NCBI RefSeq assembly: GCF_032854445.1
Contig: NC_088299.1
Location: forward strand, 6,115,001 to 6,179,000
Length of the DNA stretch: 64,000 nt
Source: Liolophura sinensis
Lineage: Eukaryota; Mollusca; Polyplacophora; Chitonida; Chitonidae
Reading direction: 5' to 3'
How positions within the stretch are numbered: position 1 is the stretch's first letter; every line of letters starts with the position of its first letter. Shown piece after piece: positions 38,101 through 42,639 of this stretch. The position numbers and the translations under genes were made by a program. The notes beneath the pieces were generated by a model that was not told where the DNA came from, ran no database searches, and saw only the letters and a list, made by a program, of their open reading frames with translations.

Positions 38101-41100
38101 GCTGGGACACCTTCCCACGTACGGCCTGAGAATTTTTTTGTTTGTCAACAGATTATATTGTATATTATTATTACATACATGTATGTATGGATGTTTCAGG
38201 GGTTTACCTACGTGCTTCAATTGTTTTAAAGTGATTGTATATTAAATGTGAGGACAAATTGTGGTCTTTTTCAGGACGGGTACGTTCAGATGAGTGAGCA
38301 CCCAAGCACTAGAGCTAAGGTGGATGCTGTGAAGCTGAAAGAGACGGCGTTGCCACTTGACAGAGGACAAGGAGACAAAACCACAGGCCAGGCAAGCGTC
38401 AACCATAATTTCATCTCTCCGTCAAGCTTAGAGCCCGTTGGTGTTAAGACCACATTTCCACCAAGAACTATGGCTGTGGTGCCAGATATGAATCCTTCTG
38501 ATGGCAAAGATGAAAAGACTGGGAAATGCATAAAAACCTGCACTGAAACTTCAGTTATTACAAGCACCTTGAATAGCCAGGGTTATGTCACGGTAAACAC
38601 TGACAACACAGAACCTGGTAATTTTGACCCCAATGCAAATACAGGGGTTGATAGTTTAACGTCAGAAAGTAAAACAACAGCTAATACTATCCGGAAGGAA
38701 TGTGTTAGACCCAGTTTTCCAAAGCCTGGAAATTCGACATTTGGTAACGGAAAGAGTGAAGGAAATTATGTAACGAGAATTTCTGACAACAGAGCTACTG
38801 ATTTATACGGCAACTACAAAAATGTGGGGAGCGATTGTCCTAGGTCAGAAAATGAAACCATACATCATACTACCAAGGGAGAATATGTTAGAGCCAGTTT
38901 CCCAGAGTCTGGAAATTCAAAAATTGATAACGGAATGAGCGAGGGAATGTATGTAAGACCAATTTCTGACATCAGAGCAACTGATTTATGCGAGAGTAAT
39001 GTAAATGTGGTGATCGATTGTTCTAGGTCAGTGTCAGAAAATCCTACACTTGATACTGCAATGAGCGAAGGTAATTATACAATTTCTGACAGCATGGCAA
39101 CTGATAATCTTGGCACCAACATACATCAGGTTGCGGATTGCTCAACACCAGAAAACACATTAAGAGATGTTACCATGAGTGAGGAATACGTCAGAGCTAG
39201 TTTTCCAAATCCTGAAAATCCTACACCTGATACTAAAATGACAGAAGGGAATTATATAAGAGCAATTTCTGACAGCATGGCAACTGATAACCTTGGCTCC
39301 AACATACATCAGGTTGCGGATTGCTCAACACCAGAAAACACATTAAGAGATGTTACCATGAGTGAGGAATACGTCAGAGCTAGTTTTCCAAATCCTGAAA
39401 ATCCTACACCTGATACTAAAATGACAGAAGGGAATTATATAAGAGCAATTTCTGACAGCATGGCAACTGATAACCTTGGCACCAATATACATCAGGTTGC
39501 GGATTGCTCAACACCAGAAAACACATTAAGAGATGTTACCATGAGTGAGGAATACGTCAGAGCTAGTTTTCCAAATCCTGACAATCCTACACCTGATACT
39601 GAAATGACAGAAGGTAATTATATAAGAGCAATTTCTGACAGCATGGCAACTGATAAACTTGTCTCCAACATACATCAGGTTGCGGATTGCTCAACACCAG
39701 AAAACACATTAAGAGATGTTACCATGAGTGAGGAATACGTCAGAGCTAGTTTTCCAAATCCTGAAAATCCTACACCTGATACTAAAATAACAGAAGGGAA
39801 TTATATAAGAGCAATTTCTGACAGCATGGCAACTGATAAACTTGGCACCAACATACATCAGGTTGCGGATTGCTCAACACCAGAAAACACATTAAGAGAT
39901 GTTACCATGAGTGAGGAATACGTCAGAGCTAGTTTTCCAAATCCTGAAAATCCTACACCTGATACTAAAATGACAGAAGGGAATTATATAAGAGCAATTT
40001 CTGACAGCATGGCAACTGATAACCTTGGCACCAATATACATCAGGTTGCGGATTGCTCAACACCAGAAAACACATTAAGAGATGTTACCATGAGTGAGGA
40101 ATACGTCAGAGCTAGTTTTCCAAATCCTGACAATCCTACACCTGATACTGAAATGACAGAAGGTAATTATATAAGAGCAATTTCTGACAGCATGGCAACT
40201 GATAAACTTGTCTCCAACATACATCAGGTTGCGGATTGCTCAACACCAGAAAACACATTAAGAGATGTTACCATGAGTGAGGAATACGTCAGAGCTAGTT
40301 TTCCAAATCCTGAAAATCCTACACCTGATACTAAAATAACAGAAGGGAATTATATAAGAGCAATTTCTGACAGCATGGCAACTGATAAACTTGGCACCAA
40401 CATACATCAGGTTGCGGATTGCTCAACACCAGAAAACACATTAAGAGATGTTACCATGAGTGAGGAATACGTCAGAGCTAGTTTTCCAAATCCTGAAAAT
40501 CCTACACCTGATACTAAAATGACAGAAGGGAATTATATAAGAGCAATTTCTGACAGCATGGCAACTGATAACCTTGGCTCCAACATACATCAGGTTGCGG
40601 ATTGCTCAACACCAGAAAACACATTAAGAGATGTTACCATGAGTGAGGAATACGTCAGAGTTAGTTTTCCAAATCCTGAAAATCCTACACCTGATACTAA
40701 AATGACAGAAGGGAATTATATAAGAGCAATTTCTGACAGCATGGCAACTGATAACCTTGGCTCCAACATACATCAGGTTGCGGATTGCTCAACACCAGAA
40801 AACACATTAAGAGATGTTACCATGAGTGAGGAATACGTCAGAGCTAGTTTTCCAAATCCTGAAAATCCTACACCTGATACTAAAATGACAGAAGGGAATT
40901 ATATAAGAGCAATTTCTGACAGCATGGCAACTGATAACCTTGGCACCAATATACATCAGGTTGCGGATTGCTCAACACCAGAAAACACATTAAGAGATGT
41001 TACCATGAGTGAGGAATACGTCAGAGCTAGTTTTCCAAATCCTGACAATCCTACACCTGATACTGAAATGACAGAAGGTAATTATATAAGAGCAATTTCT

Positions 41101-42429
41101 GACAGCATGGCAACTGATAAACTTGTCTCCAACATACATCAGGTTGCGGATTGCTCAACACCAGAAAACACATTAAGAGATGTTACCATGAGTGAGGAAT
41201 ACGTCAGAGCTAGTTTTCCAAATCCTGAAAATCCTACACCTGATACTAAAATAACAGAAGGGAATTATATAAGAGCAATTTCTGACAGCATGGCAACTGA
41301 TAAACTTGGCACCAACATACATCAGGTTGCGGATTGCTCAACACCAGAAAACACATTAAGAGATGTTACCATGAGTGAGGAATACGTCAGAGCTAGTTTT
41401 CCAAATCCTGAAAATCCTACACCTGATACTAAAATGACAGAAGGGAATTATATAAGAGCAATTTCTGACAGCATGGCAACTGATAACCTTGGCTCCAACA
41501 TACATCAGGTTGCGGATTGCTCAACACCAGAAAACACATTAAGAGATGTTACCATGAGTGAGGAATACGTCAGAGTTAGTTTTCCAAATCCTGAAAATCC
41601 TACACCTGATACTAAAATGACAGAAGGGAATTATATAAGAGCAATTTCTGACAGCATGGCAACTGATAACCTTGGCTCCAACATACATCAGGTTGCGGAT
41701 TGCTCAACACCAGAAAACACATTAAGAGATGTTACCATGAGTGAGGAATACGTCAGAGCTAGTTTTCCAAATCCTGAAAATCCTACACCTGATACTAAAA
41801 TGACAGAAGGGAATTATATAAGAGCAATTTCTGACAGCATGGCAACTGATAACCTTGGCTCCAACATACATCAGGTTGCGGATTGCTCAACACCAGAAAA
41901 CACATTAAGAGATGTTACCATGAGAGAGGAATACGTCAGAGCTAGTTTTCCAATTCTTGAAAATCCTACACCCGATACTGAAATGACAGAAGGTAATTAC
42001 ATAAGGGCAATTTCTGACAGCATGGCAACTGATCTTGGTGGTTTCAACAGATTTAATAAAGTCGATTGGGCAACTTTACAAAATGTAACCACTGATGAAA
42101 TGACTGATGGAAATTCTGAAAACACACTCACTCAAAATGGATGCAAAAGCATACACATCGAAGCTAGTACAGGTAAAGCACATTCAGAATTTACAAAAGC
42201 TGAAAATCAATCTGACGAAAAATGTAGTATTATTAATTATGAAAACACTGTCAATGGCAAAAGTTCCAACGAATACTCCGATGTCAATTTCAATTGTACT
42301 ACGAACGATACGCATACAGACGCTGATGCTAATTACATTCTTACCATGAATGGTACGAATGCAAAAACAGATGACAATTATTCTCGGACGAGTAACATTG
42401 CGAATACACATCCGTATGTCAAATTATAA
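14092..42429 (+). CDS. gp130/Domeless-like class I cytokine receptor with a giant tyrosine-repeat cytoplasmic tail (16 coding exons)
   Basis: Joining 14092-14185, 15479-15775, 18013-18109, 21152-21324, 21904-22046, 24149-24293, 25269-25360, 27189-27408, 28030-28196, 28600-28762, 29162-29350, 31758-31904, 35066-35156, 36115-36178, 37056-37172 and 38275-42429 gives 6,354 nt, an uninterrupted 2,117-residue frame; every intron is GT-AG and every phase matches. Domain order: signal peptide (about 1-21), Ig-like (about 32-130), cytokine-receptor homology region (about 130-316, with C-X9-C-X-W), further Cys-containing beta-rich segments (about 317-530), a membrane-proximal FN3 (531-642, PWTEW), one TM helix (about 648-672), Box1-like ELPPELDD, then the tail. 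In known families this layout (Ig + CRH + three FN3 + TM) is that of gp130, LIFR-like receptors and insect Domeless, which signal through JAK/STAT at the plasma membrane. Odd points are the 61-residue tandem repeats in the last exon and the absence of YxxQ. Ligand and kinase are not readable from sequence. Least certain border: the start of exon 12. Confidence 0.86.
14465..14750 (-). mobile_element. Second SINE-like family sharing the main tail (intron 1)
   Basis: The tail (CCATACTCAAGAATTTTTCAC) matches the main SINE, but the body (CGGCCCTTGGCAAGTTTCTG, ACCATATTGGTGGA) differs. Related copies lie at about 23,405-23,545 and 28,244-28,545. An (AATA)n run follows at 14,763-14,795. Confidence 0.6.
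15479..15775 (+). CDS. Receptor exon 2: Ig-like domain
   Basis: The exon is bounded by TTATTTCAG and GTAAGT, phase 1 in and phase 1 out, the usual pattern for a shuffled extracellular module. It encodes about 99 residues with the two Ig cysteines in LNLICLVKNG and HAGLYSCRLH; the second is the D/H-A-G-x-Y-x-C signature of strand F. An N-terminal Ig domain ahead of a cytokine-receptor homology region is the gp130/Domeless arrangement. The codon split across the junction with exon 1 (G|AA) reads Glu. Confidence 0.85.
15821..16012 (+). mobile_element. SINE in intron 2
   Basis: GGCTCAGGAGCCTCACACCA, B box GAGTTCAAGTCC, then TAATGCTGGCCGTCG and a degraded tail. Begins 45 bp after exon 2. Confidence 0.8.
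16330..16980. repeat. Interspersed repeat interrupted by a MITE-like insert (intron 2)
   Basis: 16,330-16,434 and 16,912-16,975 together match the uninterrupted copy at about 56,425-56,590 (shared TGTATAGGTGAAT, CAACAAAGGG-type and GCAGGATTCSAGAATATATC strings). Confidence 0.6.
16444..16883. mobile_element. MITE-like insert with short terminal inverted repeats
   Basis: Left end GGACCCCCATTA and right end TAATGGGGGTC are inverted repeats, about 440 bp apart. The uninterrupted copy of the host repeat at 56 kb lacks this segment. No transposase frame. Confidence 0.5.
17020..17757. repeat. 24/21-bp minisatellite in intron 2
   Basis: About 30 copies of GATATAACAGGTACACATTG plus TTGT, some lacking three bases. 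Because units are multiples of three, minus-strand frames stay open with Cys/Tyr-rich repeats; they have no start or splice context and are not called. Confidence 0.95.
17765..18010. repeat. About 34-bp repeat abutting the exon 3 acceptor
   Basis: Units contain GAAAATGTAACATTATATG and TTTTAGAGCTG or TTTTACAGCTG. The final unit supplies the functional acceptor TATATTTTAG of exon 3. Confidence 0.85.
18013..18109 (+). CDS. Receptor exon 3: first half of cytokine-receptor D1
   Basis: The exon starts after TATATTTTAG and ends before GTAAGT (phase 1 in, phase 2 out). It encodes PLNCIVYNWDRLTCRWNVT, a textbook class I cytokine receptor C-X9-C-X-W motif. The acceptor lies at the very end of a 34-bp tandem array whose units contain similar TTTTAG/TTTTACAG strings. 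Loss of this short exon would shift the frame. Confidence 0.87.
18130..18620 (+). repeat. Interspersed repeat in intron 3
   Basis: Shares CTAAACTTGTGCATG, ATGGATTTTCATG, the GTCCATGCAA...CTTCTAAAGTA block and GTACATGAAACA-type strings with 32,650-33,250. A related copy in reverse orientation occupies 49,540-49,850. Confidence 0.6.
19226..21030. repeat. Large imperfect inverted repeat with a SINE in each arm (intron 3)
   Basis: The left arm 19,226-19,846 is matched in reverse complement by 20,076-21,030 over its whole length, from GTTCAGTATAT at the outer edge to CATCACTGTTGTCCC at the inner edge, with a 229-bp spacer. The right arm has about 355 extra bases (20,253-20,608). Each arm holds the same SINE copy (19,262-19,520 minus; about 20,745-20,990 plus), so the SINE was present before the arms were duplicated. 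Confidence 0.85.
21152..21324 (+). CDS. Receptor exon 4: second half of D1
   Basis: The acceptor is a T-rich tract ending TTTTGTAG; the donor is G|GTATGT. It enters in phase 2 so that GG|T completes a Gly, giving the continuous string WTIVGPFYYECPHHAPNFCEW across the exon 3/4 join (split here as WTIVG + PFYYECPHHAPNFCEW). Four cysteines (ECPHH, NFCEW, MCLVS, TRCYY) can supply the remaining D1 disulphides. It leaves in phase 1. Confidence 0.86.
21447..21770. repeat. 44-bp minisatellite in intron 4
   Basis: Repeats of TTACTCTGATGTTGTCTTTG then CCTCAGTCTTCACATGCTAC at 21,492, 21,536, 21,580 and on. A stray copy lies at 22,718-22,756 in intron 5. Confidence 0.92.
21904..22046 (+). CDS. Receptor exon 5: FN3-like D2, N-terminal half
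   Basis: The exon is bounded by GACTTACAG and GTGTGT (phase 1 in, phase 0 out). It opens VKPDPVPLKDLRLSS, the proline-rich linker and A strand typical of D2 in cytokine-receptor homology regions, and ends LLYRFHLKGGSVNQ. An N-glycosylation sequon (NNTS) is present. The acceptor sits right beside the end of a 44-bp minisatellite in intron 4. Confidence 0.84.
22047..22909. other. Intron 5, first part
   Basis: Apart from the isolated 44-bp repeat copy near 22,720, nothing recognised. Confidence 0.4.
22910..23172 (-). mobile_element. Full-length tRNA-derived SINE (intron 5)
   Basis: From the tail TTTTACGCCGTACTCAAGAA to the head with GCTAGCGCGCTAGCCAACTG, reverse orientation. The GCTAGCGC element is triplicated in the tRNA-like head. 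Confidence 0.88.
23405..23850 (-). repeat. SINE-like fragment and dispersed repeat (intron 5)
   Basis: 23,405-23,545 belongs to the second SINE-like family (ATGTTTAACACCATACTCAA, CACACCGTATTGGTGGAAAA). 23,775-23,840 (ACTATCACACTGT...CTTTACTATCCATGC) recurs at 32,367 and 35,565. Confidence 0.55.
24149..24293 (+). CDS. Receptor exon 6: FN3-like D2, C-terminal half
   Basis: A long pyrimidine tract ends CCGTAAG at 24148; the donor is G|GTAAGC (phase 0 in, phase 1 out). It encodes TWNSTSLYYHFTGLTPYTRY followed by TLAVTCVPKEQSQYTSEAV, the W...TS....L.P.T.Y.L.V.C run of a D2 FN3 domain. The place where WSxWS would stand reads SQYTS, so the signature is degenerate here. Confidence 0.84.
24540..24800 (+). 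repeat. Interspersed repeat part A (intron 6)
   Basis: ACATGCACGCAAAAC...ACCACCCCTAACATTTACTT matches 53,715-53,780. Confidence 0.65.
24817..25080 (+). mobile_element. Full-length SINE (intron 6)
   Basis: Head GGGGCTCCGTGGCCGAGGGA, B box TAGTTCAAGTCC, and a tail ending CGGCGTAAAAAACCATTCAA with AAATAAGTAAAT. Confidence 0.88.
25269..25360 (+). CDS. Receptor exon 7: start of third beta-sandwich domain
   Basis: Acceptor TTTTCTTGAAG, donor CAG|GTGCAA (phase 1 in, phase 0 out). It encodes VPDGPPGVTSGGFWQGLCRD and then a D-V-I-V-Y-L-Q strand. VPDGPPG is a typical inter-FN3 linker. The exon is flanked on both sides by pieces of one interspersed repeat (see findings). Confidence 0.8.
25380..25850 (+). 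repeat. Interspersed repeat part B (intron 7)
   Basis: Strings TTTTGACTCCT, TAGGCTGCATAAT, TCAAAAAAGTCTATCTTAGG and GCCATGTTT match 53,920-54,510 in the same order and orientation. Confidence 0.7.
25851..27188. other. Intron 7 remainder
   Basis: A SINE tail fragment (minus) lies at 25,990-26,024. A GC-richer patch at 26,175-26,603 is open for 142 codons on the minus strand (contains TKTVLFAGDLLSTIG) next to AT-rich sequence; it may be a captured gene or transposon fragment, but I cannot name it. Confidence 0.35.
27189..27408 (+). CDS. Receptor exon 8: rest of third beta-sandwich domain
   Basis: Acceptor TGCTTGCAG, donor G|GTAAGT (phase 0 in, phase 1 out). 73 codons including RIRYNVCASD, HLNCDAEYKLKLCGE and GANLTIPPSI. 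The cysteine pattern and alternating hydrophobics fit an FN3-like domain, but the sequence is divergent and I see no WSxWS. Confidence 0.83.
27440..27985. repeat. About 50-bp minisatellite filling intron 8
   Basis: About ten units of the type GCCTTTGTGATATTTGTAAA then GACGCTTGTTCATATCC, regular in the 3' half and decayed in the 5' half. Confidence 0.88.
28030..28196 (+). CDS. Receptor exon 9: fourth domain, N-terminal half
   Basis: Acceptor TTTTAATGCAG, donor AAG|GTAAAC (phase 1 in, phase 0 out). The split codon with exon 8 (G|GT) reads Gly. It encodes NFDLIVEEDTDLNVVIMTWP followed by QHFTVYYCKRG, matching an FN3 B strand (VxxxW) and C strand (xYxVxY). A 50-bp minisatellite fills the intron just upstream. 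Confidence 0.83.
28244..28545 (-). mobile_element. Second-family SINE-like element (intron 9)
   Basis: Reverse orientation. Tail with CACTCATACGATGGCAGTCA, then a tRNA-like B box CTGGATTTGAACCTTTGTC at about 28,500. Occupies most of the 403-bp intron. Confidence 0.6.
28600..28762 (+). CDS. Receptor exon 10: fourth domain, C-terminal half
   Basis: Acceptor TTTTTGTTTGTAG, donor G|GTATTT (phase 0 in, phase 1 out). Encodes DNIEWIHLPPSNNYTFNLTE and later GDIMVGLSTDS and WSPCVFMKRA. Sequons NYT and NLT suggest an exposed glycosylated domain. Confidence 0.82.
28865..29025 (+). mobile_element. SINE 5' part (intron 10)
   Basis: Head GGCCTCGGTGGCCTACTAG, B box GAGTTCAAGTCC, truncated after CTGCAGATGGTCA. 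Confidence 0.82.
29162..29350 (+). CDS. Receptor exon 11: membrane-proximal FN3, N-terminal half
   Basis: Acceptor TTTACCAAACAG, donor CCAG|GTTATT (phase 1 in, phase 1 out). Encodes LQKPRGLQVTENEDQNLVVK, then WNPTEC and RRYRVVYCEID, a clear FN3 A-B-C strand series. About 2.4 kb of three different minisatellites follow in intron 11. Confidence 0.84.
29420..30110. repeat. About 47-bp minisatellite (intron 11, array 1)
   Basis: Units contain GGATGGGTAGTCAAATGGGC and GATTGGATGACTGGTCGATT. Confidence 0.9.
30140..31140. repeat. 32-bp minisatellite (intron 11, array 2)
   Basis: About 31 copies of GATGGGTTGTCAGATAGACG then TGCAGATGTACT. Confidence 0.95.
31438..31640. repeat. 41-bp minisatellite (intron 11, array 3)
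   Basis: Five copies of GTCAAGATAAATGTGTAGCT then GTAATTAGGGCCGGATGGGTC-like sequence (shown in two parts). Shares GGATGGGT with the two preceding arrays. Confidence 0.93.
31758..31904 (+). CDS. Receptor exon 12: membrane-proximal FN3, C-terminal half with PWTEW motif
   Basis: The donor C|GTATGT at 31904 is clear. The acceptor is the weakest in the gene: CATTCAG at 31757 is chosen; TTCAG at 31763 is also in phase (two residues shorter), and GCGTAG at 31681 is in phase but adds about 25 residues that the FN3 fold does not need. Encodes TSVELRNVRPGYHYAVAVQ and DRDGPWTEWKE, i.e. strands E-F-G and a WSxWS-like motif directly above the membrane. Confidence 0.78.
31905..33310. other. Intron 12, first part: dispersed repeats
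   Basis: ACGTTAAACGCTAAG then (CACT)n at 32,103-32,127 is a typical SINE-like tail. 32,140-32,530 is loosely repetitive GTGTGTTTTAACTGG. 32,548-32,579 is a G-rich run. 32,650-33,250 is the interspersed repeat shared with 18,130-18,620. Confidence 0.55.
33355..34125. repeat. About 33-bp minisatellite (intron 12)
   Basis: Units of the type TATAACAGGTAATGTGGTTT then GTCTTGTGGGT. Four near-identical copies at 33,470-33,580 are the youngest. Confidence 0.93.
34126..35065. other. Intron 12, last part
   Basis: No repeats or exons recognised other than the exon 13 acceptor at its end. Confidence 0.4.
35066..35156 (+). CDS. Receptor exon 13: transmembrane helix
   Basis: Acceptor TTTATTCATTTCAG, donor AG|GTAGGT (phase 1 in, phase 2 out). 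Encodes TITTGEIAGIVIGSIVVLCF and SPYGLLVLVR, a single hydrophobic helix stopped by basic residues that continue in exon 14 (RRIKKK). This fixes a type I topology. Confidence 0.87.
35310..35445 (+). repeat. Dispersed repeat fragment (intron 13)
   Basis: GGCAGTGATGTAAAGCGAAC, GTAGAGA and the GAGTATGC block match the inner part of the intron 3 inverted repeat (20,164-20,216). Confidence 0.65.
35650..35995. repeat. About 108-bp tandem repeat, three copies (intron 13)
   Basis: Units contain CAATATCGGCAAA, GAGATTTGGT, ATCTTCCTTATTGTACTCAA and GTATGGTGAG. Open frames across it are products of the repetition. Confidence 0.85.
36115..36178 (+). CDS. Receptor exon 14: juxtamembrane, Box1-like
   Basis: Acceptor CATTTTAG, donor TTG|GTAAGA (phase 2 in, phase 0 out). 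21 codons: RIKKKTRDNFVCELPPELDD plus Leu. The basic stop-transfer cluster is followed within about ten residues by ELPPELDD, in the position where class I receptors carry the proline-rich Box1 that binds JAK FERM-SH2. The Box1 role is inference. Confidence 0.8.
36285..36446 (+). mobile_element. SINE 3' part (intron 14)
   Basis: GCAATCTGCGGATCGTGG, ATAATGCTGGCCGC and the tail AAATATTCTTGAGTACAGCG then TAAAACACCAATAAAA. Confidence 0.8.
36575..37000. repeat. About 33-bp minisatellite (intron 14)
   Basis: Units of the type ATATGTAACACAAGGCACTT then TACAAGCCTAATT. Confidence 0.88.
37056..37172 (+). CDS. Receptor exon 15: cytoplasmic linker
   Basis: Acceptor TCTATCCATACAG, donor AAG|GTAGGG (phase 0 on both sides, 39 codons). 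Encodes NLYPDLSHLPGRLDAAITPV, then DMAAANSAPVLPRDVLPVK. A hydrophobic/acidic Box2-like role is possible but not demonstrable. As a symmetrical phase 0 exon it could be skipped without a frameshift. Confidence 0.8.
37173..37978. other. Intron 15, first part
   Basis: No repeat or exon recognised in about 800 bp. Confidence 0.4.
37979..38132 (-). mobile_element. SINE (intron 15)
   Basis: Tail TTGATTGGTGTTTTACTCAA and body CATTATGGTGGGAGGAAAGC, reverse orientation, ending 142 bp before exon 16. Confidence 0.82.
38275..42429 (+). CDS. Receptor exon 16: giant cytoplasmic tail exon with 61-residue tandem repeats
   Basis: Acceptor GGTCTTTTTCAG; stop TAA at 42427-42429; 1,384 codons. It begins DGYVQMSEHPS, a YxxM site in the position of a first signalling tyrosine, then has GYVTV and a unique linker. 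From about 38,698 come two diverged 61-residue units and a fused partial unit, then sixteen regular units (39,181 onward, every 183 bp), then a unique end with NYEN, EYSDV, NYILT, NYSRT and terminal PYVKL. My hand count is about 45 tyrosines. No YxxQ is present. The array is intronless and in frame throughout, and near-identity at synonymous positions suggests recent homogenisation. The known comparison is p130Cas, whose substrate domain has many repeated YxxP sites; here the repeated motifs are YVRA and YIRA. Confidence 0.88.
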   Translation, partial: DGYVQMSEHPSTRAKVDAVKLKETALPLDRGQGDKTTGQASVNHNFISPSSLEPVGVKTTFPPRTMAVVPDMNPSDGKDEKTGKCIKTCTETSVITSTLNSQGYVTVNTDNTEPGNFDPNANTGVDSLTSESKTTANTIRKECVRPSFPKPGNSTFGNGKSEGNYVTRISDNRATDLYGNYKNVGSDCPRSENETIHHTTKGEYVRASFPESGNSKIDNGMSEGMYVRPISDIRATDLCESNVNVVIDCSRSVSENPTLDTAMSEGNYTISDSMATDNLGTNIHQVADCSTPENTLRDVTMSEEYVRASFPNPENPTPDTKMTEGNYIRAISDSMATDNLGSNIHQVADCSTPENTLRDVTMSEEYVRASFPNPENPTPDTKMTEGNYIRAISDSMATDNLGTNIHQVADCSTPENTLRDVTMSEEYVRASFPNPDNPTPDTEMTEGNYIRAISDSMATDKLVSNIHQVADCSTPENTLRDVTMSEEYVRASFPNPENPTPDTKITEGNYIRAISDSMATDKLGTNIHQVADCSTPENTLRDVTMSEEYVRASFPNPENPTPDTKMTEGNYIRAISDSMATDNLGTNIHQVADCSTPENTLRDVTMSEEYVRASFPNPDNPTPDTEMTEGNYIRAISDSMATDKLVSNIHQVADCSTPENTLRDVTMSEEYVRASFPNPENPTPDTKITEGNYIRAISDSMATDKLGTNIHQVADCSTPENTLRDVTMSEEYVRASFPNPENPTPDTKMTEGNYIRAISDSMATDNLGSNIHQVADCSTPENTLRDVTMSEEYVRVSFPNPENPTPDTKMTEGNYIRAISDSMATDNLGSNIHQVADCSTPENTLRDVTMSEEYVRASFPNPENPTPDTKMTEGNYIRAISDSMATDNLGTNIHQVADCSTPENTLRDVTMSEEYVRASFPNPDNPTPDTEMTEGNYIRAISDSMATDKLVSNIHQVADCSTPENTLRDVTMSEEYVRASFPNPENPTPDTKITEGNYIRAISDSMATDKLGTNIHQVADCSTPENTLRDVTMSEEYVRASFPNPENPTPDTKMTEGNYIRAISDSMATDNLGSNIHQVADCSTPENTLRDVTMSEEYVRVSFPNPENPTPDTKMTEGNYIRAISDSMATDNLGSNIHQVADCSTPENTLRDVTMSEEYVRASFPNPENPTPDTKMTEGNYIRAISDSMATDNLGSNIHQVADCSTPENTLRDVTMREEYVRASFPILENPTPDTEMTEGNYIRAISDSMATDLGGFNRFNKVDWATLQNVTTDEMTDGNSENTLTQNGCKSIHIEASTGKAHSEFTKAENQSDEKCSIINYENTVNGKSSNEYSDVNFNCTTNDTHTDADANYILTMNGTNAKTDDNYSRTSNIANTHPYVKL
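38698..39180 (+). repeat. Diverged edge units of the 183-bp coding repeat
   Basis: Two recognisable 61-residue units (ECVRPSFPKPGN... and EYVRASFPESGN...) and a partial third (SENPTLDTAMSEGNY...) precede the regular array. They keep the SFP, SEGxY and ATDL anchors but differ widely elsewhere. The first has Cys in place of the first Tyr (ECVRP). They read as the oldest copies. Confidence 0.8.
39181..42060 (+). repeat. 183-bp in-frame tandem repeat, 16 units (61 residues each)
   Basis: Units begin at 39181, 39364, 39547, 39730, 39913, 40096, 40279, 40462, 40645, 40828, 41011, 41194, 41377, 41560, 41743 and 41926, spacing exactly 183 bp. Each starts EEYVRASFPNP and carries GNYIRAISDSMATD, then NIHQVADCSTPENTLRDVTMS. 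Variation is limited to a few positions: ENP/DNP, TKM/TEM/TKI, DNLGS/DNLGT/DKLVS/DKLGT and A/V in YVRA. The last unit is diverged (MREEYVRASFPIL, DLGGF). Confidence 0.97.
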
Positions 42430-42639
42430 GCTTTCCAATACACCATCAAACTCAATTGCTACCGGGTTGGTAACCTTCTTGCTGTGAACTGGAACTTTAT
42501 ACAGCAAAGAATGGGCCACACACATTACCACAGTACAGAGTTTCTCATGCTTTAACAAATTGGTACTAACTATACAGGTGATCACAGCCATGTTTTACCA
42601 ACAAAACAAAGCTGTGTCTAAGCTGTGAGAGCTTGTCTG

